DNA of 51,065 nucleotides, taken from the NCBI GenBank assembly GCA_000437235.1, contig FR897033.1:1-51065 (forward strand). The letters are read 5' to 3'. Source of the DNA: Coprobacillus sp. CAG:826 (lineage in GTDB: Bacteria; Bacillota_I; Bacilli_A; RFN20; CAG-826). The notes under the pieces were generated by a model. It searched no databases. It was not told where the DNA came from and saw only the letters and a list, made by a program, of their open reading frames with translations. Positions 18,701 to 26,691 of this stretch are shown piece after piece (position 1 is the stretch's first letter; every line of letters starts with the position of its first letter). The position numbers and the translations under genes are program-made.

Positions 18701-19224
18701 TGTATATCCAATTATTAAATGAAGTTTTAGAAGAAAAGAAAACGAGGAAAAAACAAGAAGAAACAAAAGCCAAAAAAGCTTTAACCATCGATGCTTATAT
18801 TCCTTCTCAATACGCGAACGAAAGCGATAAAATTGAAATGTATCAAGAAATTGAAGGCGCAAAAACCAAAGAAGAATTAGAAGCCATCGAAAAAAGAATC
18901 GCGGATATCTTTGGTAAAGTACCTTTAGAAGTCCGCCGATTATTCTTAAAGAAACGCATTGATTTCTATTTAGAAACACCGACATTTGATGATTTACAAG
19001 AATATGCCGACTATGTGGATATTGTATTAAATGCGGAACTTAGTAACCGAAATGGTATTGGTATTATTTTATTTCAAGAACTGACTCCATTTTTAAGTTT
19101 AATCAAAGTAACTATTGTGAAAAAGCAAATTAAAATTCGTTTAACGAAAAAAGAAGATTGGCCAACAACGCTCGTTAAATTGATGGAAAAAATAGAAGAA
19201 ATTGCCCATCGTTTTCATGATTAA
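15760..19224 (+). CDS. mfd: Transcription-repair coupling factor Mfd
   Basis: The 1154-aa ATPase pushes RNA polymerase stalled at DNA damage off the template and recruits UvrA. Domains in order are: UvrB-like N-terminal part, RNA-polymerase-interacting domain (DYVVHEQNGIGQFLGI, about 487-502), RecG-like translocase with Walker A GDVGFGKT at about 634, DEEQRFG at about 735 and TATPIPRTLQ, then the C-terminal TRCF domain. Length is normal for the family. The start is TTG, supported by GGAAGTGAG upstream and by alignment of the N-terminus. It is 11 bases after pth. Confidence 0.97.
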   Translation: MKALFQILEKSQAVGSLLSKKGFFAVDDTLGVSLLVATAYQHQKEGYNIVASNLYHAQKIYDLLSNFVGEENCLFFPVDEMLRVEAVSASKEMLAQRLYVMNELLKNPKKILITHVAAATRYVPKKELYEESCLHFQVGNHVSLEEIRLKLIHMGYEKVNKIDQSLQFAIRGDILDIFSVNMDLPLRIEFFDDEIESIRLFDIPTQCSKETRDSVDVLPASDLLFNEEEKEQIKTKLLERLTLDQASLDEEKQLLLKQKVELDMDNLSYNVVKSTLYPYYGYLQNEHYSILDYASSSVTLIVDERACVQSSNTLLEEEAHYFIEAYEEGRSLRKLSMYQDFSRLLTHYHYLKTSSLVESDEQISFSLRPILAGEGTFKGARLLIESYLKTVKKILIVLSSAQQKEAISDVLNEMNVPFDVLDDDGSLPKEQVGILLGNMESGFELVEESIAVLTSHELFGYRNHVSRFLSRYKEATILKSYEELEVGDYVVHEQNGIGQFLGIRTLLVDGIHRDYLHIAYAGTDVLYVPLEQFKLVRKYVGKDGARPKLNRLGSTEWEKTKRRIKERVNDMAERLILLYAKRLEVQGFAFKEDDEFQKAFESQFPFELTIDQERSLKEIKEDMEKPIPMDRLLCGDVGFGKTEIAFRAAFKAILSGKQVGLLCPTTLLARQHYERALDRFSMFGVKIAILSRLVPESTQKQYLKQIEEGKIHLIIGTHRLLSKEIKFHDLGLLIVDEEQRFGVEQKERIKELKSNVDVLTLTATPIPRTLQMSLVGIRQLSQLNSAPTNRMPIQTYVVPFKVSMIRELMERELARKGQVFYLHNQVSTIYSTARKIQEMIPDAHIGVVHGQMDREMIEDVMTHFYHGELDILVCTSIIETGIDIANANMILIEDADHFGLSQLYQIKGRVGRGNRIAYAYLMYKPNKSLSEVAQKRLKAIQDFTELGSGYRIAQRDLMIRGAGDILGAEQAGFIDSVGMDMYIQLLNEVLEEKKTRKKQEETKAKKALTIDAYIPSQYANESDKIEMYQEIEGAKTKEELEAIEKRIADIFGKVPLEVRRLFLKKRIDFYLETPTFDDLQEYADYVDIVLNAELSNRNGIGIILFQELTPFLSLIKVTIVKKQIKIRLTKKEDWPTTLVKLMEKIEEIAHRFHD

Positions 19225-19261
19225 CAAAAAATTGTCACATACTACTATTTGAGGTGTTAAC

Positions 19262-19783
19262 ATGAATCAAATAGGTGCAGTAAGAAGAATTGATGAATTA
19301 GGAAGAATTGTCATTCCTAAAGGTATTCGGAATCGTTTACGAATTAATGAAGGCGATCGCTTAGAGATTGCTATCAGTGAAACCGGAAAAATTGAAATAC
19401 AAAAGTATAATGCTTTTGTCGGTAATTACGATATGATTACCAATATTGTTTTTACCTTAGCGAAAGAGCTTCATCATCCCGCTATAATCATTTGTGATGG
19501 AAAGATTTTAACGAAAAGCGATAATGTTCCGGATGAAATTCATGAAGGAATTCCCATTGAAAAAAATATCAATGACCGTTTATATGAACGTAAGAACTTT
19601 TCTTTAACCGATGAAACAATTTTGCCTTATGGAGAACATCATTCTTTTTCCGTTTTCCCTATTGCGTATAATAGTGAGATATTAGGCGGATTATTAATTC
19701 TTCATGAAAATCCATTAAATGAAGATAACATAAAAATGATTCAAGCCTTTCGAAATCTTTTAACGATGATTTTAAAAGTATGA
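19262..19783 (+). CDS. spoVT: Stage V sporulation regulator SpoVT
   Basis: The 173-aa regulator has an AbrB-type swapped-hairpin DNA-binding domain at the N-terminus (GAVRRIDELGRIVIPK) and a C-terminal GAF-like domain. SpoVT tunes late forespore genes under sigma-G in Bacillus. Both length and position between mfd and rqcP match B. subtilis spoVT. AbrB itself lacks the C-terminal domain, so SpoVT is the better call. TGAGGTGTTAAC precedes the ATG. The protein supports a sporulating lifestyle. Confidence 0.92.
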   Translation: MNQIGAVRRIDELGRIVIPKGIRNRLRINEGDRLEIAISETGKIEIQKYNAFVGNYDMITNIVFTLAKELHHPAIIICDGKILTKSDNVPDEIHEGIPIEKNINDRLYERKNFSLTDETILPYGEHHSFSVFPIAYNSEILGGLLILHENPLNEDNIKMIQAFRNLLTMILKV

Positions 19784-19806
19784 TACAATAAGAATAGGTG
19801 AGAAAC

Positions 19807-20079
19807 ATGCGATTAGATAAATATCTTAAAGTAACAAGATTAATTAAAAGAAGAACCATAGCGAAAGAAGTTATTGATCAAGATGTGGTTTATGTAAATG
19901 ATCGAATAGCGAAACCTTCTAAAGAAATTCAAGAAGGCGATATCATTCGCCTTATTCTAGGAAAGAAAGAACTGACCATTCGAGTAACGAGTTTACCAGC
20001 TACGGCTTTAAAAAAAGATACCAAAGAAATGTATGAAGTCCTATCTTTAAAAGTGCTAAATCCTTCCCAACCTTCATAA
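19807..20079 (+). CDS. rqcP: Ribosome quality control factor RqcP (S4 domain)
   Basis: The 90-aa protein is almost entirely an S4 RNA-binding domain (MRLDKYLKVTRLIKRRTIAK). In Firmicutes this gene, formerly yabO, encodes RqcP, which works with RqcH on stalled 50S subunits to add alanine tails to nascent chains. The start is three codons inside the longest frame, where AGGTGA serves as the ribosome binding site. It follows spoVT by 23 bases. Its 3' end forms the 5' arm of a hairpin that also contains the yabP ribosome binding site. Confidence 0.92.
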   Translation: MRLDKYLKVTRLIKRRTIAKEVIDQDVVYVNDRIAKPSKEIQEGDIIRLILGKKELTIRVTSLPATALKKDTKEMYEVLSLKVLNPSQPS

Positions 20080-20101
20080 GGTGAAGTGGGGAGGTTTTTT
20101 T
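20062..20101 (+). terminator. Terminator-like hairpin between rqcP and yabP that masks the yabP ribosome binding site
   Basis: CCTTCCCA at the end of rqcP pairs with TGGGGAGG (one G-U pair), with an inner short stem, and is followed by seven T. It looks like an intrinsic terminator. Its 3' arm GGGGAGG is also the only ribosome binding site for yabP, whose ATG follows the T run directly. It could be a terminator, a translational switch, or both. Confidence 0.7.
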
Positions 20102-20371
20102 ATGGAAGAAAAAAATAGTGTCGTCACGATAAAAAACCGAGAAGGTGTAGAATTAACAGGCGTTGTTAAACTCGATAGTTTTACGCACGTCGAATTTTTA
20201 GTACAAACAGAACTCGGTTATTTGCATATTAAAGGAAGTAACTTAAGTTTAGGCTTGATGGATATGGAAAAAAAGACATTAACCATTCAAGGCACGATTG
20301 ATAGTGTGGCTTATGTGGGAAAATCTAAAGAAGTGGCGAAAGAAAGTTTCTTTAAGAAAATCTTTAAATAA
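20102..20371 (+). CDS. yabP: Spore coat/cortex assembly protein YabP
   Basis: The 89-aa protein matches the YabP/YqfC family: EGVELTGVVKLDSFTHVEF, then LGYLHIKGSNLSLGLMDMEK and a closing strand LTIQGTIDSVAYV. In B. subtilis yabP is a mother-cell (sigma-E) sporulation gene beside yabQ. The start is seven codons inside the longest frame, because GGGGAGG lies seven bases before this ATG and the upstream frame reads through the hairpin. It overlaps yabQ by one base (TAATG), so they are coupled. Confidence 0.92.
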   Translation: MEEKNSVVTIKNREGVELTGVVKLDSFTHVEFLVQTELGYLHIKGSNLSLGLMDMEKKTLTIQGTIDSVAYVGKSKEVAKESFFKKIFK

Positions 20372-20790
20372 TGACTTTGTTTACGCAAATACAAGTGTTT
20401 ATAGGTACTGTAGCGCTTAGCATGCTTTATTTATTTTTCTATAGTGTCTATAATCGATTGTTTTATCATTGGCAAGGCAAAATCATTCGTTATCTTCTTG
20501 ATATCATTTTCTTTTCCGCTTGTGCTTATTTCTATTTTCTTTTTTTAGTTCATTATGCCAAAGGTCAATTGAACCTTCATTATCTTTTAGCAGGACTTCT
20601 GGGACTATTTTTCTATCAAAAATTTTATGCAAAATGGATCAACTTATGGCTAGAAAAGAAGATGAAATGGTTAGATATAAAAATTGGTCAACCACTTTCT
20701 CGAACAATTTCTAAATTTCGTGCTATAATGAAAAAAAAGAAAAGAGGGATGGTTCATGAAAGAAGAAAAAAAGAGACATCGCATCATTAG
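20371..20790 (+). CDS. yabQ: Sporulation membrane protein YabQ
   Basis: The 139-aa protein has four hydrophobic segments and a very basic C-terminus, with the family start MTLFTQIQVF. YabQ sits in the forespore-surrounding membrane in B. subtilis and is needed for cortex formation. It starts on the stop codon of yabP and overlaps divIC by 35 bases. Sequence similarity is loose, as usual for this family, and the assignment leans on gene order as well. Confidence 0.88.
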   Translation: MTLFTQIQVFIGTVALSMLYLFFYSVYNRLFYHWQGKIIRYLLDIIFFSACAYFYFLFLVHYAKGQLNLHYLLAGLLGLFFYQKFYAKWINLWLEKKMKWLDIKIGQPLSRTISKFRAIMKKKKRGMVHERRKKETSHH

Positions 20791-21013
20791 TTATTGCCTT
20801 TTTGGTCTTTTTATTCTTTCTTTAGTGACGATTTTTTTGACTTCTTTTCAATTGGTGAAAAACTATCGTTATCATCAACAACTAGAACGATTAATTGAAA
20901 ACATGGAAAAAGATTATCAGAATCCATCGAAAGATGATAATGGTTATTATATTGAATTTGATGAAGATGAAAATGTAGAAGTGGAAAAAGGACAACCACT
21001 CATTTATTGGTAA
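20756..21013 (+). CDS. divIC: Septum formation initiator DivIC/FtsB-type
   Basis: The 85-aa bitopic protein has a basic cytoplasmic N-terminus, one membrane helix (about 12-34) and a short coiled-coil-like stretch (NYRYHQQLERLIENMEKD). Its acidic tail ends VEKGQPLIY, like the DivIC/FtsB family. It would join FtsL and DivIB/FtsQ in the divisome. GAGGG precedes its ATG inside yabQ. A strong terminator follows, closing the operon before spoIIE. It is shorter than B. subtilis DivIC (125 aa). Confidence 0.85.
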   Translation: MKEEKKRHRIISYCLFGLFILSLVTIFLTSFQLVKNYRYHQQLERLIENMEKDYQNPSKDDNGYYIEFDEDENVEVEKGQPLIYW

Positions 21014-21023
21014 AAGATAAGAC

Positions 21024-21051
21024 AAGAAGCGACATCGTTCGCTTCTTTTTT
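21024..21051 (+). terminator. Terminator between divIC and spoIIE
   Basis: AAGAAGCGA and TCGCTTCTT pair perfectly around a 6-base loop, followed by a T run. It separates spoIIE from the upstream operon and argues against the longer spoIIE frame that starts inside divIC. Confidence 0.85.
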
Positions 21052-21078
21052 CTTCTACAATCAAACTGGGTGATTTTT

Positions 21079-23244
21079 ATGGAAATAGTAGAAAGAAAAA
21101 AACAAAAAACGAGTGTAGTTTTATTCAATTATCGTTCTTCATTTTTGCTTTTAACTCTGGGTATAATGAGCGTCCTTTTAGAAAAGGCTTTTTTATTTAA
21201 CCCGCTGATCCTTGTTGTTTTATACTTAAGTATTGAAAAGTCTTTGGTTCAATATTTGTTTTCTTTTACGACGATGTCACTGATGGCTTTTCTTATTGAT
21301 CCTTCTTATGGATTAGAAATCGTATTAATTAGTTTTGTTTTATTTTTGCTTCACCAATTCTTCTTAAAAATTCATCAAAAATCTGTACAGAAACGAGTGG
21401 ATTTAGTTGCTTTATGTGGATTATTAACACTTCTAATGTGCATAAAGTCTTGGTCTTTTACGCATTTAGCCCTTTGTTTAATAGCAACAGGATTATCCTA
21501 TTTATGGACAGTAGAACTCAATCAATTACAAAAAGCAATAGAGGATGAAACACAGACGGTAAAAGATGTAACGTTATGGCTTGCAGGTCTTTTTGGTTTT
21601 ACATTATCGATGGTTCATCCGATTTTAGGGTTCGTTTTTATACGGTTATTATTACTATGCATTCCCAAAGATAAAAAGATGTTACTGATTAGCTTAGCCA
21701 CGAGTAGTGCATTGATGATTTTATTTATTTATCAATATCCTTTAACTTACGCATTGATGGTGATTGGTCCTAGTTTTGTAGCGGCTTTGTTTGAAAAAAA
21801 GCAAAAAATCATTGCTTTTTTAATCGCCCATCTTCTCGTTTTTTTGGCATTAGATCCTTTGTTTTACACCAATGGTATTTTTTATCAAGGTATTGCTACA
21901 AGTATCGTTTATTTAATGTTTTCTTTTAAAATTACTCCTTGGATGGACGAATTTGTTTATCGAGAACGAACTTTACAAAATCAAGAAAATAAAAATCAAT
22001 ATATTCAAACACAACAATCCATTTCTTATCTTTATGATTTTATTTCCGCTATGGACTTTGAATTAGGAAAGCAAGAGAAAACCCCGGTTCAAAAAGCGAG
22101 ACTACGTGTCTATAAAAGTGTATGTGCAAAGTGTAGTCACTTACTTTATTGCCCATTAACGAAAGATTTAGAAACAATGGTAAAAGGTAAACTTACTCCA
22201 TCACTAAGAAAGAGCATTAATCGCGATTGCATCACACCATATAAACTCACTTTATCCATACAACAATCCTCCGCTATCTTTTTAAATGAAGAAAACTATT
22301 ATCAAGAGTGTTTGCGTCGTAAAGAAGCTATTATCGAATTAATTGAGAGTTTAAGAGAACCTTTAAAAGAAATAAAAAGTTTGCCGAATCAAAAGGATTA
22401 TCAAAGAGAGAAGCTACTAGCGCATTTAGAAATTTCAGGTATTCCTCTTGAAGATTTCTATTATCAAAAAGAAAAATGGATTTTTATGGTAAAAGAAGAA
22501 TTGAGTCCTGAACAAGAAAATGATATTCTTGAGCTTTTAAAACAAATCAAAAAAGAACGTTATGCTTTAGTTAAAAAAGAGCGAATTCTTTTTTCGTCTC
22601 ATCATCGCTATGTTTTTGAAAAAGAACCCATGCATCAAATTTCTTATCTCACTTATCAAAAAGGATGTAATCCAAATGCCAATGGAGATCAATTAAAAAT
22701 TTTACAAAAGGATACCCAGTTTATTGCGCTTTTATGCGATGGTATGGGACATGATGAAAGAGCAGAAAGAACAGCAAAATCATTATTAAATTCCTTTTTA
22801 GCGCTTTATCAACATTCCACAAATGTGCAAAAGAATCTAGATCAACTGAATCGACTTTTCCGCATTAGTCTAGATGGCGACAATTATTCAACCTTTGATT
22901 TCTTTCACATTGATTTACAGTCACTAGAACTCACGAATTATAAAGGAGGTTCTTGTCCAACCTTTATGATTCGTGATGGAAAATTGCTTGTGCTTCCTAA
23001 TGGTGGTCTCCCCATTGGCTTATTAGATGAAGTGGAAGTGGAAAGTAAAAGAGTGCAACTTGAAAAAAACGATATCCTTTTGATTACCAGTGATGGAATC
23101 AGTCAATTTATTCAAGATCAAGATCCTATTATTTTTCAAAAAATAGAGAATAAAAATGAATTTTTCCGTAGTCTTTTCCAACTTTCCATCTCTTCAATGA
23201 AACATTTTGATGACGCCACTATGATAGTTTGTGAAATTCTATGA
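21079..23244 (+). CDS. spoIIE: Stage II sporulation protein E (serine phosphatase)
   Basis: The 721-aa protein has about ten N-terminal membrane helices (to about 300), a regulatory middle region, and a C-terminal PP2C phosphatase. The metal-binding motifs are visible: DGMGHDERAERTA, SDGISQF and the terminal FDDATMIV. SpoIIE dephosphorylates SpoIIAA to release sigma-F in the forespore and acts at the polar septum. A CAKCSHLLYC cluster precedes the regulatory region, as in Clostridia/Bacilli homologues. The ATG used follows GGGTGAT. The longer frame begins with TTG inside divIC and crosses a terminator, so it is rejected. It is about 100 residues shorter than B. subtilis SpoIIE. Confidence 0.95.
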   Translation: MEIVERKKQKTSVVLFNYRSSFLLLTLGIMSVLLEKAFLFNPLILVVLYLSIEKSLVQYLFSFTTMSLMAFLIDPSYGLEIVLISFVLFLLHQFFLKIHQKSVQKRVDLVALCGLLTLLMCIKSWSFTHLALCLIATGLSYLWTVELNQLQKAIEDETQTVKDVTLWLAGLFGFTLSMVHPILGFVFIRLLLLCIPKDKKMLLISLATSSALMILFIYQYPLTYALMVIGPSFVAALFEKKQKIIAFLIAHLLVFLALDPLFYTNGIFYQGIATSIVYLMFSFKITPWMDEFVYRERTLQNQENKNQYIQTQQSISYLYDFISAMDFELGKQEKTPVQKARLRVYKSVCAKCSHLLYCPLTKDLETMVKGKLTPSLRKSINRDCITPYKLTLSIQQSSAIFLNEENYYQECLRRKEAIIELIESLREPLKEIKSLPNQKDYQREKLLAHLEISGIPLEDFYYQKEKWIFMVKEELSPEQENDILELLKQIKKERYALVKKERILFSSHHRYVFEKEPMHQISYLTYQKGCNPNANGDQLKILQKDTQFIALLCDGMGHDERAERTAKSLLNSFLALYQHSTNVQKNLDQLNRLFRISLDGDNYSTFDFFHIDLQSLELTNYKGGSCPTFMIRDGKLLVLPNGGLPIGLLDEVEVESKRVQLEKNDILLITSDGISQFIQDQDPIIFQKIENKNEFFRSLFQLSISSMKHFDDATMIVCEIL

Positions 23245-23266
23245 TAAAATAATAATGGTGATGTAA

Positions 23267-24490
23267 ATGGAAAGCAAAAAATCTTCACATCCTTACCTTG
23301 TCGCTGTTTCTTTTGGCCCTGATTCCATGGCTCTTTTAAATATGCTCATTCAACAGGAAAAAAACTTAGTGGTTTGCCATGTGAACTATCATAAGCGTAA
23401 AGAAAGCGATGAAGAAGAAAGAAAACTAAAAGCTTTTTGTAATGAGAGAAATATTCCCATTCATGTTTTAGAAGCGGGACATCCTTTAGAGCATATGAAT
23501 TTTCAAGCTTGGGCTCGTGATATCCGTTACCGCTTTTTTGCTTCTATTTATGAAAAATACCAGGCACAAGGTTTATTTGTAGCCCATCATGCGGATGATG
23601 ATGTGGAGACTTTTTTCATGCAAAAGAAAAAACTTTTACGCGTTTATGGTATTCAAGAAGAAAGAATGCTTTATGGTATGCGGGTCATTCGTCCTCTTTT
23701 GAGTTATCGAAAAAGAGATTTATATCATTACTGTATAGAACATCACATTCCTTTTTCGATTGATTCTTCAAATTTAGAAAATGATTACGAACGCAATCGC
23801 ATTCGTCATTCCATCGTGGAACAACTTTCTGATGAAGAGGTTCATCAATACCAAGAAGAAAAAAGAAAATTAAATAAAAAAAGAGCAGAACAATTTTTAA
23901 CAATTGAAGAAGTATATCAAGATAATAGCATCAATATCAGTGCTTTTTTAAAATTAGATAAAGAATGTCAATCACTCTGCTTACATGATTTTATTTATCG
24001 CTATCTTCCTCAATATTCGTTTAGTAAATATAAAGGCGAATTAATTTTAGAGGCTATTTATTCTAAAAAGCCAAATTGGAGAATGGTCTTAGAAAAGCCA
24101 TATTCTTTGGTTAAAGCCTATGAAGTAATTTATATGCAACAAGAAGTAGAAATTTCTGATTATGCTTATGTTTTAAAAGAGCCAGGAGTTCTAGATACAC
24201 CTTATTTTTCATTAGATTTTAGAGGTGATACTTCCAATCGTAATGTAAAAGAGGAAGATTATCCTTTAACCATTCGTAATTTCCATGTTGGCGATTTTTA
24301 TTGGATTCAAGATAAGAAAAAAATGGTAAATCGTTTGTTTTTAGATTGGAAAATGCCCATAGATTTACGAAAAATATGGCCAGTAATTGTAAATGCAAAG
24401 GGTGAAATTATTTATATTCCTCGTTATCGCTATGCCTATCGAATTAAACCGCAAGACAATTTTATTGTCAAAAGTAAATTAGGCATTTGA
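23267..24490 (+). CDS. tilS: tRNA(Ile)-lysidine synthase
   Basis: The 407-aa enzyme makes lysidine at C34 of tRNA-Ile(CAU), using ATP and lysine, so that AUA codons are read correctly. The N-terminal PP-loop ATPase domain (to about 200), the VCHVNYHKR strand, the HHADDDVETFFM motif and the C-terminal TilS domain are all visible. The PP-loop reads SFGPDS at 15-20 where the family has SGGxDS, so its second residue is Phe rather than Gly. It follows spoIIE by 22 bases with GGTGATG before the ATG. There is no hprT between tilS and ftsH. Confidence 0.94.
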   Translation: MESKKSSHPYLVAVSFGPDSMALLNMLIQQEKNLVVCHVNYHKRKESDEEERKLKAFCNERNIPIHVLEAGHPLEHMNFQAWARDIRYRFFASIYEKYQAQGLFVAHHADDDVETFFMQKKKLLRVYGIQEERMLYGMRVIRPLLSYRKRDLYHYCIEHHIPFSIDSSNLENDYERNRIRHSIVEQLSDEEVHQYQEEKRKLNKKRAEQFLTIEEVYQDNSINISAFLKLDKECQSLCLHDFIYRYLPQYSFSKYKGELILEAIYSKKPNWRMVLEKPYSLVKAYEVIYMQQEVEISDYAYVLKEPGVLDTPYFSLDFRGDTSNRNVKEEDYPLTIRNFHVGDFYWIQDKKKMVNRLFLDWKMPIDLRKIWPVIVNAKGEIIYIPRYRYAYRIKPQDNFIVKSKLGI

Positions 24491-24507
24491 TTTTGGAAGT
24501 TTTTTCG

Positions 24508-24535
24508 TTGAATATTTAGTAAATTAATGTATAAT
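24508..24535 (+). promoter_or_regulatory. Promoter of ftsH
   Basis: TTGAAT, 16 bases, TATAAT. Transcription would start near 24542, leaving a leader of about 74 bases that carries a long palindrome. Confidence 0.6.
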
Positions 24536-24565
24536 ACTTAATACTAGGAATGTTATTCTGATTAC

Positions 24566-24585
24566 AACTTTTGTAAACAAAAGTT
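24566..24585 (+). promoter_or_regulatory. Palindrome in the ftsH leader
   Basis: AACTTTTGT and ACAAAAGTT are perfect 9-base arms separated by two A. It lies downstream of the predicted start and upstream of the GGGAGG site. It is a candidate repressor site. It does not resemble the CIRCE or CtsR heat-shock sequences. Confidence 0.5.
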
Positions 24586-24615
24586 TAATAGATACAATTA
24601 GAAAGGGAGGTAAAA

Positions 24616-26664
24616 ATGATGAATGAACAAAGAAAGAAAAGTGCTTTATCTTTTATTTGGCCTTATCTCATTATGCTTATTTTAGTTGGTAGTTTTGTTT
24701 GGATTACCTTTGGATCATCGGGTAATAAAACAGAGTCTACTGATTTAACACAAATCGCTAATATTCTTTATAACGAAGAAGTGTTAAAAGTAACGGTAAC
24801 CAAAAAACAAACCGTAGCGATTATTTCCGGTACTTATGTTAAGACCAACGAAGAAACTGGAAAAAACATTAAAACTGATTTTTATCGTCAAGCCGATTTA
24901 GATACCTTTAACACAGTGAAATTCCCAGTGGATTCAAACCACGATGGAGTTGTCGATGATGCTGATGAAAAGTATTATATTATGGAAATCCTTGAAACGA
25001 GTGTCCGCTTAGATGAAGATGGAAATAATTACTATGTAAGTGGTGTTAACTATAAATTAAATAACGCTTTTGAAACCAATTGGTTTTTAGAAATGTTACC
25101 AACGATTTTAATTATCGGTGGCGGTATTGTTCTAACCTTTGTCGTTTTCTCTCGATTAAATGCCTCTATGAATAGCTCCAATAATAAAGCGATGGAATTT
25201 AATCGTTCTCGTGCTAGAAGAGAAGATACATCTAAAGTGAAGTTTGATGATGTAGCTGGTGAAGATGAAGAAAAAGCTGAATTAATCGAAATGGTGGATT
25301 ACTTAAAAAATCCAAAGAAATATTCAAAGTTTGGTGCTAAATTGCCTAAAGGTGTCTTGTTAGTTGGGCCACCAGGAACAGGTAAAACTTTATTAGCGAA
25401 AGCTGTAGCGGGTGAAGCGGGCGTTCCGTTCTATTCCATTTCCGGTTCTGACTTCGTTGAAATGTTTGTCGGTGTTGGTGCTGGACGTGTGAGAGATATG
25501 TTCAAAAAAGCCAAACAAACCGCTCCTTGCTTAATTTTCATTGATGAAATCGACGCAGTCGGTCGTCAAAGAGGCGCTGGTATGGGTGGCGGAAACGATG
25601 AAAGAGAACAAACATTGAACCAATTATTAGTCGAAATGGATGGCTTCTCTGATAATGCTGGTATTATCGTTATGGCGGCTACTAACCGTGATGACGTATT
25701 AGATCCTGCTTTATTAAGAGCGGGTCGTTTTGATCGAAAGATTACCGTTGATTTACCCGATAGTAAAGGAAGAGCCGCTATTTTACGTGTTCACGCTCGT
25801 AATAAAATCATCGACCCAAGTGTGGACTTTGATTTAATTGCCCATCGTACAACCGGTTTCTCTGGCGCTGACTTAGAAACGATTTTAAATGATGCGGCTA
25901 TTTTAGCGGTTCGTGGTAATAAAGAAAAAGTTACCATGGCTGAAATTGATGAAGCTATCGATCGTCGTATTGGTGGACCAGCGAAAACTTCTAAAGGTAT
26001 GACGGCAAAAGAAAGAAAACAAGTCGCCTATCACGAAGCAGGTCACGCAGTCATTGGTTTATTTATGCCATACTCCGATAAAGTACAAAAGATTACGATT
26101 ATTCCTCGTGGAAGAACCGGTGGCCATGTTTTAATGGGCCCAGAAGAAGATCGTTTCTTAGCTACGAAGAATGAGTTAATTGCAAGAATCGTTGGTTACT
26201 TAGGCGGAAGATCTTCAGAAGAAATCTTCTTTGAAGACGTTTCAACGGGTGCCCAAAATGATATTGAAGTTGCTACCCGTATTGCCCGTTTAATGGTCAC
26301 TGAATACGGTATGTCCTCTTTAGGACCGATTCAATACGAATCCGATTCTGGCTCTGTTTTCTTAGGTAGAGATTATACTTCTTCACAAAAGAATTTCTCC
26401 ACGCAAATTGCATATGAAATCGATAAAGAAGTTCGCTCCATCATTGATGATGCACATCAAAAAGCACTTTCTTTATTAGAAGAACATAAAGACGATGTGA
26501 TACTCATTGCTGAAACCTTATTAGTACATGAAACCATCACTTCTGAACAAATTGCTTATCTTTTAGAACATCGTAAACTTCCGGAAGAAAACGTAAGTGC
26601 TCCTACGGAAATTGAAGTTGAACCATTAAAAGACGAAAGTGAAGGAAAAGAAGGAGAGGAGTAA
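24616..26664 (+). CDS. ftsH: ATP-dependent zinc metalloprotease FtsH
   Basis: The 682-aa membrane protease has two N-terminal membrane helices (about 14-33 and 162-182) around an extracytoplasmic loop. An AAA+ domain follows with Walker A GPPGTGKT at about 252, Walker B LIFIDEID and the second region of homology ending LLRAGRFDRK. The M41 protease domain carries the zinc site HEAGH at 473-477. It degrades misfolded membrane proteins and selected regulators. The extracellular loop has an acidic, EF-hand-like DSNHDGVVDDADE segment. GGGAGG lies five bases before the first of two adjacent ATGs. Confidence 0.97.
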   Translation: MMNEQRKKSALSFIWPYLIMLILVGSFVWITFGSSGNKTESTDLTQIANILYNEEVLKVTVTKKQTVAIISGTYVKTNEETGKNIKTDFYRQADLDTFNTVKFPVDSNHDGVVDDADEKYYIMEILETSVRLDEDGNNYYVSGVNYKLNNAFETNWFLEMLPTILIIGGGIVLTFVVFSRLNASMNSSNNKAMEFNRSRARREDTSKVKFDDVAGEDEEKAELIEMVDYLKNPKKYSKFGAKLPKGVLLVGPPGTGKTLLAKAVAGEAGVPFYSISGSDFVEMFVGVGAGRVRDMFKKAKQTAPCLIFIDEIDAVGRQRGAGMGGGNDEREQTLNQLLVEMDGFSDNAGIIVMAATNRDDVLDPALLRAGRFDRKITVDLPDSKGRAAILRVHARNKIIDPSVDFDLIAHRTTGFSGADLETILNDAAILAVRGNKEKVTMAEIDEAIDRRIGGPAKTSKGMTAKERKQVAYHEAGHAVIGLFMPYSDKVQKITIIPRGRTGGHVLMGPEEDRFLATKNELIARIVGYLGGRSSEEIFFEDVSTGAQNDIEVATRIARLMVTEYGMSSLGPIQYESDSGSVFLGRDYTSSQKNFSTQIAYEIDKEVRSIIDDAHQKALSLLEEHKDDVILIAETLLVHETITSEQIAYLLEHRKLPEENVSAPTEIEVEPLKDESEGKEGEE

Positions 26665-26678
26665 TCCTTTCCTTTTTT
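26651..26678 (+). terminator. Terminator overlapping the ftsH stop codon
   Basis: AAGGAGAGGA pairs with TCCTTTCCTT (one G-U pair) around the loop GTAA, then a T run. The stop codon TAA is in the loop itself. Confidence 0.8.
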
Positions 26679-26691
26679 ATGTAGTATAGTT

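Noticed and set aside
21007..21078. Longer spoIIE N-terminus starting with TTG inside divIC
   Set aside because: The extension crosses a strong terminator and has no ribosome binding site; the inner ATG has GGGTGAT and matches the family's start.
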